Part shown: piece after piece, positions 1-8,178 of the stretch | How the letters are laid out: each line of letters begins with the position of its first letter | Position numbering within the stretch: position 1 is the first letter of the stretch | NCBI RefSeq assembly: GCF_900110925.1 | Contig: NZ_FOFP01000010.1 | Location: 1-64,000, forward strand | DNA: 64,000 nt | Direction: 5' to 3' | Source: Pseudomonas cuatrocienegasensis | GTDB lineage: Bacteria > Pseudomonadota > Gammaproteobacteria > Pseudomonadales > Pseudomonadaceae | Made by a program: the position numbers and the translations under genes | Notes under the pieces: model-generated | What the model was told of the DNA's origin: nothing | The model's input: the letters and a program-made list of their open reading frames with translations, nothing else | The model's database searches: none

Positions 1-278
1 AAGAGCGCGGTGGCCTTTTTTAGGATCGACTTTTCCCGCTCCAGCCGGTTGATCCGGGCTTCCAGTTCTTGGATCTTTTGCTGCTCGGGTGTCAGCGCTT
101 TGCTGGTCGGGGTTACACCGTTTCTCTCTTGTTGAAGCTGGCTTACCCATCGGCGCAAGGCCGACTCAACCAACCCGAGCGAGCGGGCTGCATCGGTATG
201 ACTGTAGCCTTGGTCGAGTACCAGGCTGGCTGCCTCGCGTTTGAACTCAGGAGTAAACGTACGGCGTTGTTTGGTCAT
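1..278 (-). CDS. IS3-family transposase OrfA (partial)
   Basis: The reverse strand from the ATG at 278 encodes a protein starting MTKQRRTFTPEFKREAASLV and running off the window edge after about 92 codons. The N-terminal helix-turn-helix (EFKREAASLV, then YSHTDAARSLGLVESALRRW) and a following leucine-zipper-like stretch (QKIQELEARINRLEREKSIL) are the usual arrangement of IS3-group OrfA. OrfA binds the element ends and is normally fused to the DDE integrase OrfB by programmed frameshifting. OrfB would lie outside the window, so the activity of the element cannot be judged. Confidence 0.85.
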   Translation of the reverse strand, partial: MTKQRRTFTPEFKREAASLVLDQGYSHTDAARSLGLVESALRRWVSQLQQERNGVTPTSKALTPEQQKIQELEARINRLEREKSILKKATAL

Positions 279-317
279 CAGACACCTCTCTTATGGCGAG
301 CATTCTCACCTTAAATG

Positions 318-402
318 GGTGTCCGGGTTTAGTAGACCACTACACTCCTCGATAGATGTATTTTCCACCTATCGAGGTGTCCGGGGAAATTAGACCACTA
401 CA
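318..402. repeat. Two same-orientation IS ends separated by a hairpin
   Basis: 318-344 and 376-402 both read GGTGTCCGG...TAGACCACTACA on the plus strand and differ only in the middle (GTTTAG versus GGAAAT). Between them, CCTCGATAG (347-355) and CTATCGAGG (369-377) form a perfect 9-bp inverted repeat. The arrangement may be the remnant of a second related IS or of a rearranged junction. Confidence 0.65.
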
Positions 403-424
403 ACCCGAATACCAACGAGAGCAC

Positions 425-454
425 GTAGGGTGGACAACGCGAAGCTTGTCCACC
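425..454. repeat. GTAGGGTGGA-type inverted repeat
   Basis: GTAGGGTGGACAACGC is followed by an imperfect complement ending in GTCCACC. A related family recurs at 26871-26955, near 47563 and at 56136-56201. Confidence 0.55.
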
Positions 455-889
455 ATTGAAGTCCATACCAAAACATCAGGCATAAGCCAATCGCCCCGTC
501 AGTAGGCCGAGCGGAATCGTTGCGTAGAGGATTGAGCGGCATGGATGCCGCGACGACTACATGGATGTAGGACTAGAGCGACGCAGGATGCCAAAGCCGA
601 GAGCCGCGATGGGCCAGGGATGGCCCTTCGTGAGGAGTCGCCTAGGCCGGCCCCTCGGAGCGGCGATGGAGTGAGGGGAGTCAAGCGCAGCATGACGGGG
701 ACGCCTAGTCCCGGATGCAGGGGCACAGCGTTTTTGCTTACTTTTTTCGGGGCCGCCCATCCGGGCGTTTAAAAAAGTGAGGCGCCGTAAGGGCGAAACC
801 TGATGATCAGGCACTGAATAGGCGGCGTCGGAGTGGAGTAGTCTGGGTCACTGCACCAAGGTTAAGGGCAGCGGTGCCTGGGCAAGCGC

Positions 890-928
890 TTCGCGAATAA
901 AGGCTGGGCGCCCCCTTCGCTCCTACAG
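890..928 (-). repeat. REP, GTAGGAGCGAA class
   Basis: On the minus strand this reads GTAGGAGCGAAGGGGGCGCC and continues to TTTATTCGCGAA. The left arm of the repeat at 8043 has the same sequence. GTAG at the 5' end followed by a short palindrome is the usual REP layout. Confidence 0.65.
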
Positions 929-1132
929 GGGGAGCGCTTGCCGCTGGTTTTGAGTTGGCGATGTTTTCGATGTGGCTACGCAGTTGGCCCTGTACGTAAA
1001 GGATTAAGGCACACACCAAGATGGTCAGTTGCCCGTGCAAGCGCTGCAGCCAGAAGATTCGGCCGAGCCGTTGTGGCTATATAAGCGGGAAGCGGCAGGC
1101 CTGACGGGTTTGCAATAGGCAGGAAGACCGCT

Positions 1133-1163
1133 CCCGGGTATCGCTTCGCTCAACCCAGGCTAC
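1133..1163 (-). repeat. REP of the RAYT-cognate class
   Basis: The minus strand reads GTAGCCTGGGTTGAGCG and ends in ATACCCGGG. This is one of seven copies in the window; four cluster around the RAYT gene at 3132-3659. Confidence 0.75.
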
Positions 1164-1208
1164 GGGTTAATAGCGGATTACCCCCCCGAACAACAAAGAG
1201 AAAAATAC

Positions 1209-2030
1209 ATGAGAGTGCCCGCAAAGATCGCCGCAGTAGTCGTCATGACCGCCATCCTGATGGTGTGGGCAGCGGCCTATCCTCTGGCGCAGCTATTACC
1301 CAACGAGGCGTTCAGCGACCCTTTTGGGCCGGTATATAACGGCCTCAATGTCTTGTTCACCGCCCTGGCTTTTGGTGGGGTGATCATCACCCTGTTCTTC
1401 CAGGCTGATGAGGCCCGTATCGCCCGGCGCGAGGCGGTGGAGCGCTCGATTTACGAGATGTTCCAGACGTTCACCAGCCTCGAATTCCAGACGGTCAAAG
1501 ACAGCGCCTACCGGGTGCTGCTCACAGCAGTAAAAGACAAGAGCTATGCCGAGTTTCTTGCCAGCCGCTTATTTGTGGTCGAGCAACAAGGTTTTCCGAG
1601 CGCCAGTGCACTGCTCGTCCGCTCGCTAGACAGCAAGAAAAAAGACCTCGACGGCGAAGCCCTGGTCGGCGCAGATCGTGATGACCGGCTGATGCTCGAT
1701 AACATGCTCAACTTCTTCAACATGCTCGCCCAGCGTGAGTCCTCCGGCACGGTGATCAAGCACTGTGACTTCGCCTACGACTGGTGGCGCCCAGTTTTAT
1801 GGATCCTGGCTCAACTCCAGCTTCAGCGCTACCAAGCCTCACCCACCATCCAGCACTACTGCAAAAACCCACTGGTGAGTGCCACACTCAAGACCCTCGA
1901 CGAGGCCTACGGGCACGCCCCACTGAAAACGGCCGACGACGTCTGGCGCTATATCAACGACCACCCCAAGCTCCGGGACTTCAACCTCGACCCGGAATAC
2001 AAAAAGCTGTTGCCGCCCACCGACATGTAG
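1209..2030 (+). CDS. Two-TM membrane protein, possible abortive-infection type
   Basis: The 273-residue protein has two hydrophobic segments near its N-terminus (about residues 7-29 and 46-66). A charged linker (ADEARIARREAVERS) and a long, probably cytoplasmic, helical domain follow, with FQTFTSLEFQTV near the membrane exit. Two N-terminal TM helices followed by a charged helical domain is the layout of the putative AbiC-like phage abortive-infection family, and DUF4760-type proteins look similar. I infer the family from architecture only. The ATG is preceded by AAAGAGAAAA, a weak ribosome site. It sits in the accessory edge beside IS and RAYT sequences, which fits a defence or cargo gene, but no catalytic motif was recognised. 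Confidence 0.5.
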   Translation: MRVPAKIAAVVVMTAILMVWAAAYPLAQLLPNEAFSDPFGPVYNGLNVLFTALAFGGVIITLFFQADEARIARREAVERSIYEMFQTFTSLEFQTVKDSAYRVLLTAVKDKSYAEFLASRLFVVEQQGFPSASALLVRSLDSKKKDLDGEALVGADRDDRLMLDNMLNFFNMLAQRESSGTVIKHCDFAYDWWRPVLWILAQLQLQRYQASPTIQHYCKNPLVSATLKTLDEAYGHAPLKTADDVWRYINDHPKLRDFNLDPEYKKLLPPTDM

Positions 2031-2046
2031 CCGCACCCCTAACCCA

Positions 2047-2077
2047 GTAGCCTGGGTCGAGCGCAGCGACACCCGGG
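2047..2077 (+). repeat. REP of the RAYT-cognate class
   Basis: It reads GTAGCCTGGGTCGAGCG and ends ACACCCGGG, 17 bp after the preceding stop codon. GTCGA and GACAC vary from the consensus. Confidence 0.75.
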
Positions 2078-2393
2078 TAAAGCCCCCATCACACCCCGCC
2101 TTGCCATTACCCCACCTGCTCCCTATTCTGCGCAGGCCACGGTCAATCCCGTGGCCGGGTTTGACAGCTCGACGACAAGGCGCGATGTGCCAGAAAGGGG
2201 CATGCGAAAACGGCGTTCGTTTTTGCAGGTACCCGCTTGCATGCAGTTTCACACTGCAACGCTCTATGGCAGATCGCGTGGGGAGATCCTCGTGGTCTGC
2301 CGGTACTTGTCCCGGTCTGTCAACCCTGCGCGGTCTGCCTCCATCGATTGACAGCGATGAAGGCAGCTCCTGAATCTGACAAGGAGTTAGGGC
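2078..2393 (+). other. Structured leader upstream of the BRO-N gene
   Basis: This 316-bp stretch has no gene I can assert. It contains a hairpin (GCGAAAACG...CGTTTTTGC, about 2200-2228) and three spaced GGTCTGYC motifs. A 66-codon frame starting at 2151 exists, but its composition is not convincing. Similar conserved leaders precede BRO/phage-antirepressor genes in pseudomonads as far as I recall; this needs a database search. Confidence 0.4.
2294..2339 (+). promoter_or_regulatory. Three spaced GGTCTGYC direct repeats
   Basis: GGTCTGCC (2294), GGTCTGTC (2314) and GGTCTGCC (2332) lie 20 and 18 bp apart, close to two helical turns, and 55-100 bp before the BRO-N ATG. The spacing suits cooperative binding on one DNA face, possibly autoregulation by the BRO-N protein. 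This is inference. Confidence 0.4.
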
Positions 2394-2876
2394 ATGCACG
2401 AAACATTTACCCCCATCATCTTCCAACGCCATCACAACCCACTGCGCACGGTGCTGATCGACCGACAACCCTGGTTTGTCGCCAGCGATCTTGGCCGCCT
2501 GCTCAACCAGCGCCACGCCGAGCGGTTGTGCAAACGCATGGACGCCGACCAGATCAAGACCATCCACCTGGCCTACCGCAGCGGCAGCGAAGAACAAGTA
2601 CAGGTGATCAACGTGGCCGGCCTGTACAAAGCGCTGTACCGCTTTCACCACCCGGAGCACCGACAGATCAGCCACTGGTTGAGCCAGGAGGTGATCCCAA
2701 CCCTGCACGACCAGCAGCACACTGAGGTTAACCAGCCGCGCCGTGTACTGATGGCCTGGCAAGGTACCCGCATCGGCGTGCTCGACTGGCAGGGCGAGCT
2801 TTGGGTGCCGCTGCGGCAATTACCGACCTTTAGCCCCTGGCAGGAGTTGCCGGCGCTGCGGCGTTGGTTTGGGTGA
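2394..2876 (+). CDS. BRO-N domain (prophage antirepressor-like) protein
   Basis: The 160-residue protein starts MHETFTPIIFQRHHNPLRTV. It has the BRO-N pattern of a strand pair, then RTVLIDRQPWFVASDLGRLL, then a basic helix (NQRHAERLCKRMD) and INVAGLYKALYRFHHPEHRQISHWLSQEVIPTL compressed at the end, spanning about residues 5-105. BRO-N domains bind DNA and occur in phage antirepressors and in many stand-alone pseudomonad genes. The remaining 50 residues (from MAWQGTRIGVLDWQGELWVP) look like a small accessory beta module. An AAGGAG ribosome site precedes the ATG. The final 30 bp are partly duplicated downstream. Confidence 0.8.
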   Translation: MHETFTPIIFQRHHNPLRTVLIDRQPWFVASDLGRLLNQRHAERLCKRMDADQIKTIHLAYRSGSEEQVQVINVAGLYKALYRFHHPEHRQISHWLSQEVIPTLHDQQHTEVNQPRRVLMAWQGTRIGVLDWQGELWVPLRQLPTFSPWQELPALRRWFG

Positions 2877-3042
2877 GGGCAGGTGGCGAGACCGCTCCCG
2901 GGTATCGCTGCGCTCAACCCAGGCTACCCAGCGGTTTGCGACTTACACCGATAGGCGGGAGTTACCGGCGCGACGGCGTTGGTTTGGGTGAGGGCAGGCG
3001 GCGAGATCGCTCCCGGGTATCGCTGCGCTCGACCCAGGCTAC
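2845..3042 (+). repeat. Tandem ~115-bp duplication of the BRO-N 3' end with two REPs
   Basis: GGAGTTGCCGGCG...GCGTTGGTTTGGGTGAGGGC at 2843-2880 recurs at about 2958-2995 with a 115-bp offset, and each copy is followed by a RAYT-cognate REP (2897-2927 and 3012-3042, minus-strand orientation). The second copy still reads as the last residues of the BRO-N protein (ELPARRRWFG and stop) but has diverged. Confidence 0.75.
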
Positions 3043-3131
3043 GCAGTGGATAGCGGCTCGGTAGGTGCTCGACTCGTAGACGTTGATCGGGCTAGGCTTG
3101 GGGTGGTTTTTACTGCAAAGGACTGCAGGCC

Positions 3132-3659
3132 ATGGTGCTTTATCGTCGCGACACGACGCCGGGGGCGACCTGGTTTTTTACCCTCGCCCTGGCGAACCGC
3201 AAGAGTGATGTGCTGACCGCGCGGGTCGATCTTTTACGGGCCAGCTTTGCCCATGTGATGCGCCTGCATCCCTGGCGCATCGAGGCCATCGTGATTTTGC
3301 CAGACCACTTGCATGCGCTCTGTACGCTGCCACCTGGGGATGCCGATTTCGCCGTGCGCTGGCGTTTGATCAAGAGTGGTTTCTCACGTGCCCTGCCGCT
3401 CACGGAAGTGCTGACGCGCAGCCGCGAGCACAAAGCCGAACGCGGCATCTGGCAGCGCCGTTATTGGGAGCACCGCATCCGCGACGATGCGGATTTTGCC
3501 CGCCATGTCGATTACATCCACCACAACCCACGCAAGCATGGCCATGTGGCCCGCGTGATCGACTGGCCATGGTCATCGTTCCATCGCTATGTCGCGGCCG
3601 GGCTCTTGCCGGCTGACTGGGCTGGGGATGACGAGGACATTGCCGGAGAGTGGTTGTAG
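3132..3659 (+). CDS. REP-associated tyrosine transposase (RAYT)
   Basis: The 175-residue protein matches the TnpA-REP / Y1 HUH-like family in length and motifs. The metal-binding HUH pair appears in ILPDHLHALCTLP (about residues 55-67). The catalytic tyrosine follows in DYIHHNPRKHG (about residues 131-141), after WQRRYWEHRIRDDADF. These enzymes nick REP DNA at a GTAG-type tetranucleotide and are thought to spread REP/REPIN repeats. Here the gene lies between pairs of GTAGCCTGGG repeats (2897, 3012 upstream; 3685, 3730 downstream), the normal arrangement of a RAYT with its cognate REPs. The ATG at 3132 is preceded by GGACTGCAGGCC. The gene looks intact. Confidence 0.88.
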   Translation: MVLYRRDTTPGATWFFTLALANRKSDVLTARVDLLRASFAHVMRLHPWRIEAIVILPDHLHALCTLPPGDADFAVRWRLIKSGFSRALPLTEVLTRSREHKAERGIWQRRYWEHRIRDDADFARHVDYIHHNPRKHGHVARVIDWPWSSFHRYVAAGLLPADWAGDDEDIAGEWL

Positions 3660-3684
3660 AAGTAGCGGCCTCCTCAGGTATCGC

Positions 3685-3760
3685 CCCGGGTGTCGCTTCG
3701 CTCAACCCAGGCTACAGGTTCGCAAAAAAGTAGCCTGGGTTGAGCACAGCGATACCCGGG
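3685..3760. repeat. REPIN (inverted REP pair) downstream of RAYT
   Basis: Two RAYT-cognate REPs face each other, the left in minus orientation (3685-3715) and the right in plus orientation (3730-3760), with 14 bp between. This is the REPIN configuration, flanking the RAYT gene by about 25 bp. Confidence 0.8.
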
Positions 3761-3780
3761 AACAGTCGTCGCCCAAACGC

Positions 3781-3809
3781 AAAAGGCCGGTCTTGCGACC
3801 GGCCTTTTG
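3781..3809 (-). terminator. Rho-independent terminator of bauC/mmsA
   Basis: AAAAGGCCGGTC is followed by TTGC and GACCGGCCTTTT, a 12-bp perfect stem with A and T tracts on both sides. It lies 20 bp after the minus-strand stop at 3829 and could work in both directions. Confidence 0.85.
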
Positions 3810-3828
3810 TTTACTGCACCTCGCTCAC

Positions 3829-5325
<1,497 letters not shown>

Positions 5326-5346
5326 AAACACTCCAAAGTCGTGGGT

Positions 5347-5403
5347 GGCGGGAGGGGCTTTGGCCGCTACGGTACAGGCTGTCGCGGCTAAAGCCCCGCC
5401 CAC
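5347..5403. repeat. REPIN, GGGAGGGGCTTTAGCCGCGAC class
   Basis: GGGAGGGGCTTTGGCCGC faces GTCGCGGCTAAAGCCCC in inverted orientation in the gap between bauA and bauC. Confidence 0.7.
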
Positions 5404-5407
5404 AGGA

Positions 5408-6754
5408 TTAATCGACGCGCTGCAGGGCGTCGCCGACGGCGTTGAATACGCGGTCGAGGTCGTCCATTTTGGCGTTGAACATGGGGCCAAACTGCAGGGT
5501 ATCGCCACCAAAGCGCACGTAGAAGCCGGCCTTCCACAGGGCGATGCCGGCCTCGAACGGGCGCACCACCGGGTCACCGTCGCGCGGGGCCAGTTGCAGG
5601 GCACCGGCCAGGCCGCAGTTGCGGATGTCGACGATATGCTTGGCGCCCTTGAGGCCATGCAGCGCTGCACCGAATTTCGGCGCCAGCTCGGCGGACTGCT
5701 GAATCAGGTTCTCGCGCTTGAGCAGCTCCAGCGACGCCAGGCCGGCGGCGCAAGCGACCGGGTGAGCGGAGTAGGTGTAGCCATGGGTGAACTCGACCAT
5801 GTGCTCGGGCGAGGGCTGCTGCATAAAGGTGTTGTAGATCTCGCTGCTGGCGATCACCGCCCCCAGGGGGATGGCACCGTTGGTGATCTGCTTGGCGGCG
5901 TTGAGGATGTCCGGGGTCACGCCAAAGTACTCGGCGCCGGTCCAGGTGCCCATGCGACCAAAGGCGGTGATCACTTCGTCGAAGATCAGCAGGATATTGT
6001 GCTGCGTGCAGATCTCGCGCAGGCGCTGCAGGTAGCCGGTGGGCGGCACGATAACGCCGGCCGAGCCAGACATCGGCTCGACGATCACCGCGGCGATGTT
6101 CGAGGCATCGTGCAGTTCGATCAGCTTGAGCAGCTCGTTGGCCAGCTCCACGCCGCCGGTTTCGGCCATGCCGTTGGTGTACGCCAGGTGCGGCTGCAGG
6201 GTGTGCGGCAGGTGGTCGACGTCCATAAACTGGCCGTACATTTTGCGGTTGCCGCCGATGCCGCCCAGGCTGGTGCCGGCTATGTTGACGCCGTGGTAGC
6301 CACGGGCGCGGCCGATAAATTTGGTCTTGGCCGGCTGGCCTTTGAGGCGCCAGTACGCCTTGGCCATTTTCACCGCGGTGTCGGCGCACTCGGAGCCCGA
6401 GCCGGTGTAGAAGACATGGTTGAGGTCGCCCGGCGCCAGCTCGGCCAGTTGCTCGGCGAGCTTGAACGAGCCAGCATGGCCGTACTGGAAGCCCGGCGAG
6501 TAATCGAGGGTGCCGAGTTGCTTGGCCACCGCGTCCTGAATTTCCTTGCGCGAGTGACCGGCGCCGCAGGTCCACAGGCCCGACAGGCTGTCGTAGATCT
6601 TGCGGCCCTGGTCGTCATACAGCCAGCTGCCTTCGGCGCCGACGATCAAGCGCGGGTCGCGCTGGAAGCTGCGGTTGGCGGTAAACGGCATCCAGTGCGC
6701 ATCCAGCTTGAGCTGGCTGGCCAGGGAGGAAGTTTCGGTCTGCGGCATATTCAT
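5408..6754 (-). CDS. bauA: Beta-alanine--pyruvate transaminase
   Basis: The 448-residue class-III omega-aminotransferase transfers the amino group of beta-alanine to pyruvate, giving malonate semialdehyde and alanine. Features visible are the N-terminal LDAHWMPFTANRSFQRDPR, a glycine-rich YTGSGSECADTAVKMAKAYW, RGYHGVNIAGTSLGG, the aspartate of LIFDEVITAFGRMG, and the PLP lysine in LNAAKQITNGAIPLGAV near residue 287. The start MNMPQTETSS gives the canonical family length. A REPIN of about 60 bp separates it from bauC, so co-transcription is likely but not proven. The LysR gene on the other side is divergent and is the probable activator. Confidence 0.92.
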   Translation of the reverse strand: MNMPQTETSSLASQLKLDAHWMPFTANRSFQRDPRLIVGAEGSWLYDDQGRKIYDSLSGLWTCGAGHSRKEIQDAVAKQLGTLDYSPGFQYGHAGSFKLAEQLAELAPGDLNHVFYTGSGSECADTAVKMAKAYWRLKGQPAKTKFIGRARGYHGVNIAGTSLGGIGGNRKMYGQFMDVDHLPHTLQPHLAYTNGMAETGGVELANELLKLIELHDASNIAAVIVEPMSGSAGVIVPPTGYLQRLREICTQHNILLIFDEVITAFGRMGTWTGAEYFGVTPDILNAAKQITNGAIPLGAVIASSEIYNTFMQQPSPEHMVEFTHGYTYSAHPVACAAGLASLELLKRENLIQQSAELAPKFGAALHGLKGAKHIVDIRNCGLAGALQLAPRDGDPVVRPFEAGIALWKAGFYVRFGGDTLQFGPMFNAKMDDLDRVFNAVGDALQRVD

Positions 6755-6779
6755 CGGTGGCCTCGCACTCGAAGGTATC

Positions 6780-6844
6780 GTGGGAGGGGCTTTAGCCGCG
6801 ACAAACAGAAGACCGACAGCCGTCGCGGCTAAAGCCCCTCCCAC
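6780..6844. repeat. REPIN, GTGGGAGGGGCTTTAGCCGCGAC class
   Basis: GTGGGAGGGGCTTTAGCCGC and its perfect reverse complement ending CCCTCCCAC face each other with an 18-bp spacer. It sits in the bauA-bauR divergent promoter region, only 26 bp from the bauA start. Confidence 0.8.
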
Positions 6845-6935
6845 AAGAGTTGAATCAGTTGCCAGTAAAGGTGCCACGGGCATAGAGTCAGTAAAACGCG
6901 ACTCTTCTTAACTTCAGTTAGCCCGGTACTAAACA

Positions 6936-7853
6936 ATGAGCACCCGCCGCCCCGATCCGCTGGCCCAGGTCAGCGACTTCGATATCCGCCTGCTCAAGCT
7001 GTTTCGCAGCGTAGTCGACTGCGGCGGTTTTTCGGCGGCCGAAAGTGCCCTGGGCATCGGCCGTTCGGCCATCAGCCAGCAGATGAGCGACCTGGAGCAG
7101 CGCCTCGGCCTGCGTCTGTGCCAACGTGGGCGCGCCGGCTTCGCCCTCACCGAAGAAGGCCGCGAGGTGTACCAGAGCACCCTGCAATTGCTGGCGGCGC
7201 TGGAAAGTTTTCGCACCGAGGTCAACGGCCTGCACCAGCACCTGCGCGGCGAGCTGAATATCGGCCTGACCGACAACCTGGTGACGGTGCCGCATATGCG
7301 CATCACCAACGCCCTGGCGCGCCTCAAGGAGCGCGGCCCGGATGTGCGGGTGAATATCCGCATGACCCCGCCGAGCGAGGTAGAACAAGGCGTGCTCGAC
7401 GGCCGCCTGCACATCGGCGTGGTACCCCTGGCCAGCCAGCTGTCGGGCCTGGACTACCAGGCGCTGTACGACGAGCGCTCACGCCTGTACTGCGCGGTCG
7501 GCCACCCGCTGTTCTACGTCGATGACCAGCAACTGAGCGACACCCGTCTGGACGCCCAGGAGGCGATTGCGCCGACCTTCCGCCTGCCGCCCGAGGTGCA
7601 GCGCCACTACCAGGCACTGGCCTGCACCGCCAGCGCCTCGGACCGCGAGGGCATGGCGTTTCTGATCCTTACCGGGCGCTATATCGGTTACCTGCCCGAC
7701 CACTACGCCCAGGCCTGGGTGCAGCAGGGCCGCTTGCGTGTACTCAAACCCGCCAGCCGCTACTACGACATCAGCCTGGCCTCGGTCACGCGCAAAGGCC
7801 GCCGCCCGCACCTGGTGCTGGAGAGCTTTCTTGAGTCGTTGGCGATATCTTGA
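6936..7853 (+). CDS. bauR: LysR-family activator of beta-alanine catabolism
   Basis: The 305-residue LysR-type regulator has a winged helix at residues 15-75 (DFDIRLLKLFRSVVDCGGFS, then AISQQMSDLEQRLGLRLCQR) and an effector domain starting near residue 100. It is divergent from bauA, the usual layout in which a LysR protein controls the adjacent genes from the shared intergenic region. The TTAACTTCAGTTA stretch near 6910 is a candidate half-palindromic binding site. Naming as BauR rests on context and the known P. aeruginosa arrangement. Confidence 0.8.
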   Translation: MSTRRPDPLAQVSDFDIRLLKLFRSVVDCGGFSAAESALGIGRSAISQQMSDLEQRLGLRLCQRGRAGFALTEEGREVYQSTLQLLAALESFRTEVNGLHQHLRGELNIGLTDNLVTVPHMRITNALARLKERGPDVRVNIRMTPPSEVEQGVLDGRLHIGVVPLASQLSGLDYQALYDERSRLYCAVGHPLFYVDDQQLSDTRLDAQEAIAPTFRLPPEVQRHYQALACTASASDREGMAFLILTGRYIGYLPDHYAQAWVQQGRLRVLKPASRYYDISLASVTRKGRRPHLVLESFLESLAIS

Positions 7854-8178
7854 GGGGTGGTGTGCACTTTGGTGGTGCACCTGCAGAGCAGCTGGTAGAT
7901 CGCACACAGAATGCTACAAGATCGTATACAAACCACAGGACAAGGCTTTCGCCTGCATGAGCACTTAAAGCTGACGATTTGGACAGCTTATTGCATTGCG
8001 TCGTTGGCCTGTGCACCCGTCCTGCGTGCGAACCAAGCATGTGTAGGAGCGAAGGGGGCGCCCAGCCTTTATTCGCGATAAATCGCGACGCGATCACGGC
8101 CCTATCGCGAATAAATTCGCTCCTACAGTATCGGGTTCGGCACACACCCATTACGTCATCGCCTTACGGAAAGCCTCC
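7854..8178. other. Intergenic region between bauR and the NCS2 permease
   Basis: No gene is seen in these 325 bases. It contains one REPIN (8043-8126). No clear terminator or sigma-54 promoter was found. Confidence 0.5.
8043..8126. repeat. REPIN, GTAGGAGCGAA class
   Basis: GTAGGAGCGAAGGGGGCGCC (8043) and its partner ending ATAAATTCGCTCCTAC (8126) form an inverted pair. The left arm carries a GGGGGCGCCCAGCC variant shared with 890-928. Confidence 0.75.

Larger units (their letters stand above)
1..402 (-). mobile_element. End of an IS3-family insertion sequence
   Basis: OrfA (1-278) is followed outward by a terminal-repeat-like sequence reading TGTAGTGGTCTA inward on the minus strand at 344, about 40 bp from the OrfA ATG. 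A second, similar end in the same orientation lies at 402. Only this end of the element is visible. Which of the two ends is the real boundary is unclear, so 402 is the outer limit. Confidence 0.7.
403..1208. other. Gene-poor repeat-rich stretch
   Basis: I see no convincing gene in these 800 bases. The stretch holds a GTAGGGTGGA-type inverted repeat (425-454), a CATGGATG hairpin motif with a GCAGGATGCC tail near 565-600 that recurs at 20655-20690, a REP of the GTAGGAGCGAA class (890-928), and a REP of the RAYT-cognate class (1133-1163). Short open frames on both strands lack homology I recognise and overlap these repeats. Confidence 0.5.

Noticed and set aside
557..814. 85-codon minus-strand frame in the gene-poor region
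   Set aside because: Proline/arginine-rich and made of repeat motifs; such frames are frequent around pseudomonad repeats and show no ribosome site.
6755..6935. Sigma-54 promoter for bauA
   Set aside because: TGGCAC...TGGC exists, but the spacing is one base too long and the last bases are not TTGC.
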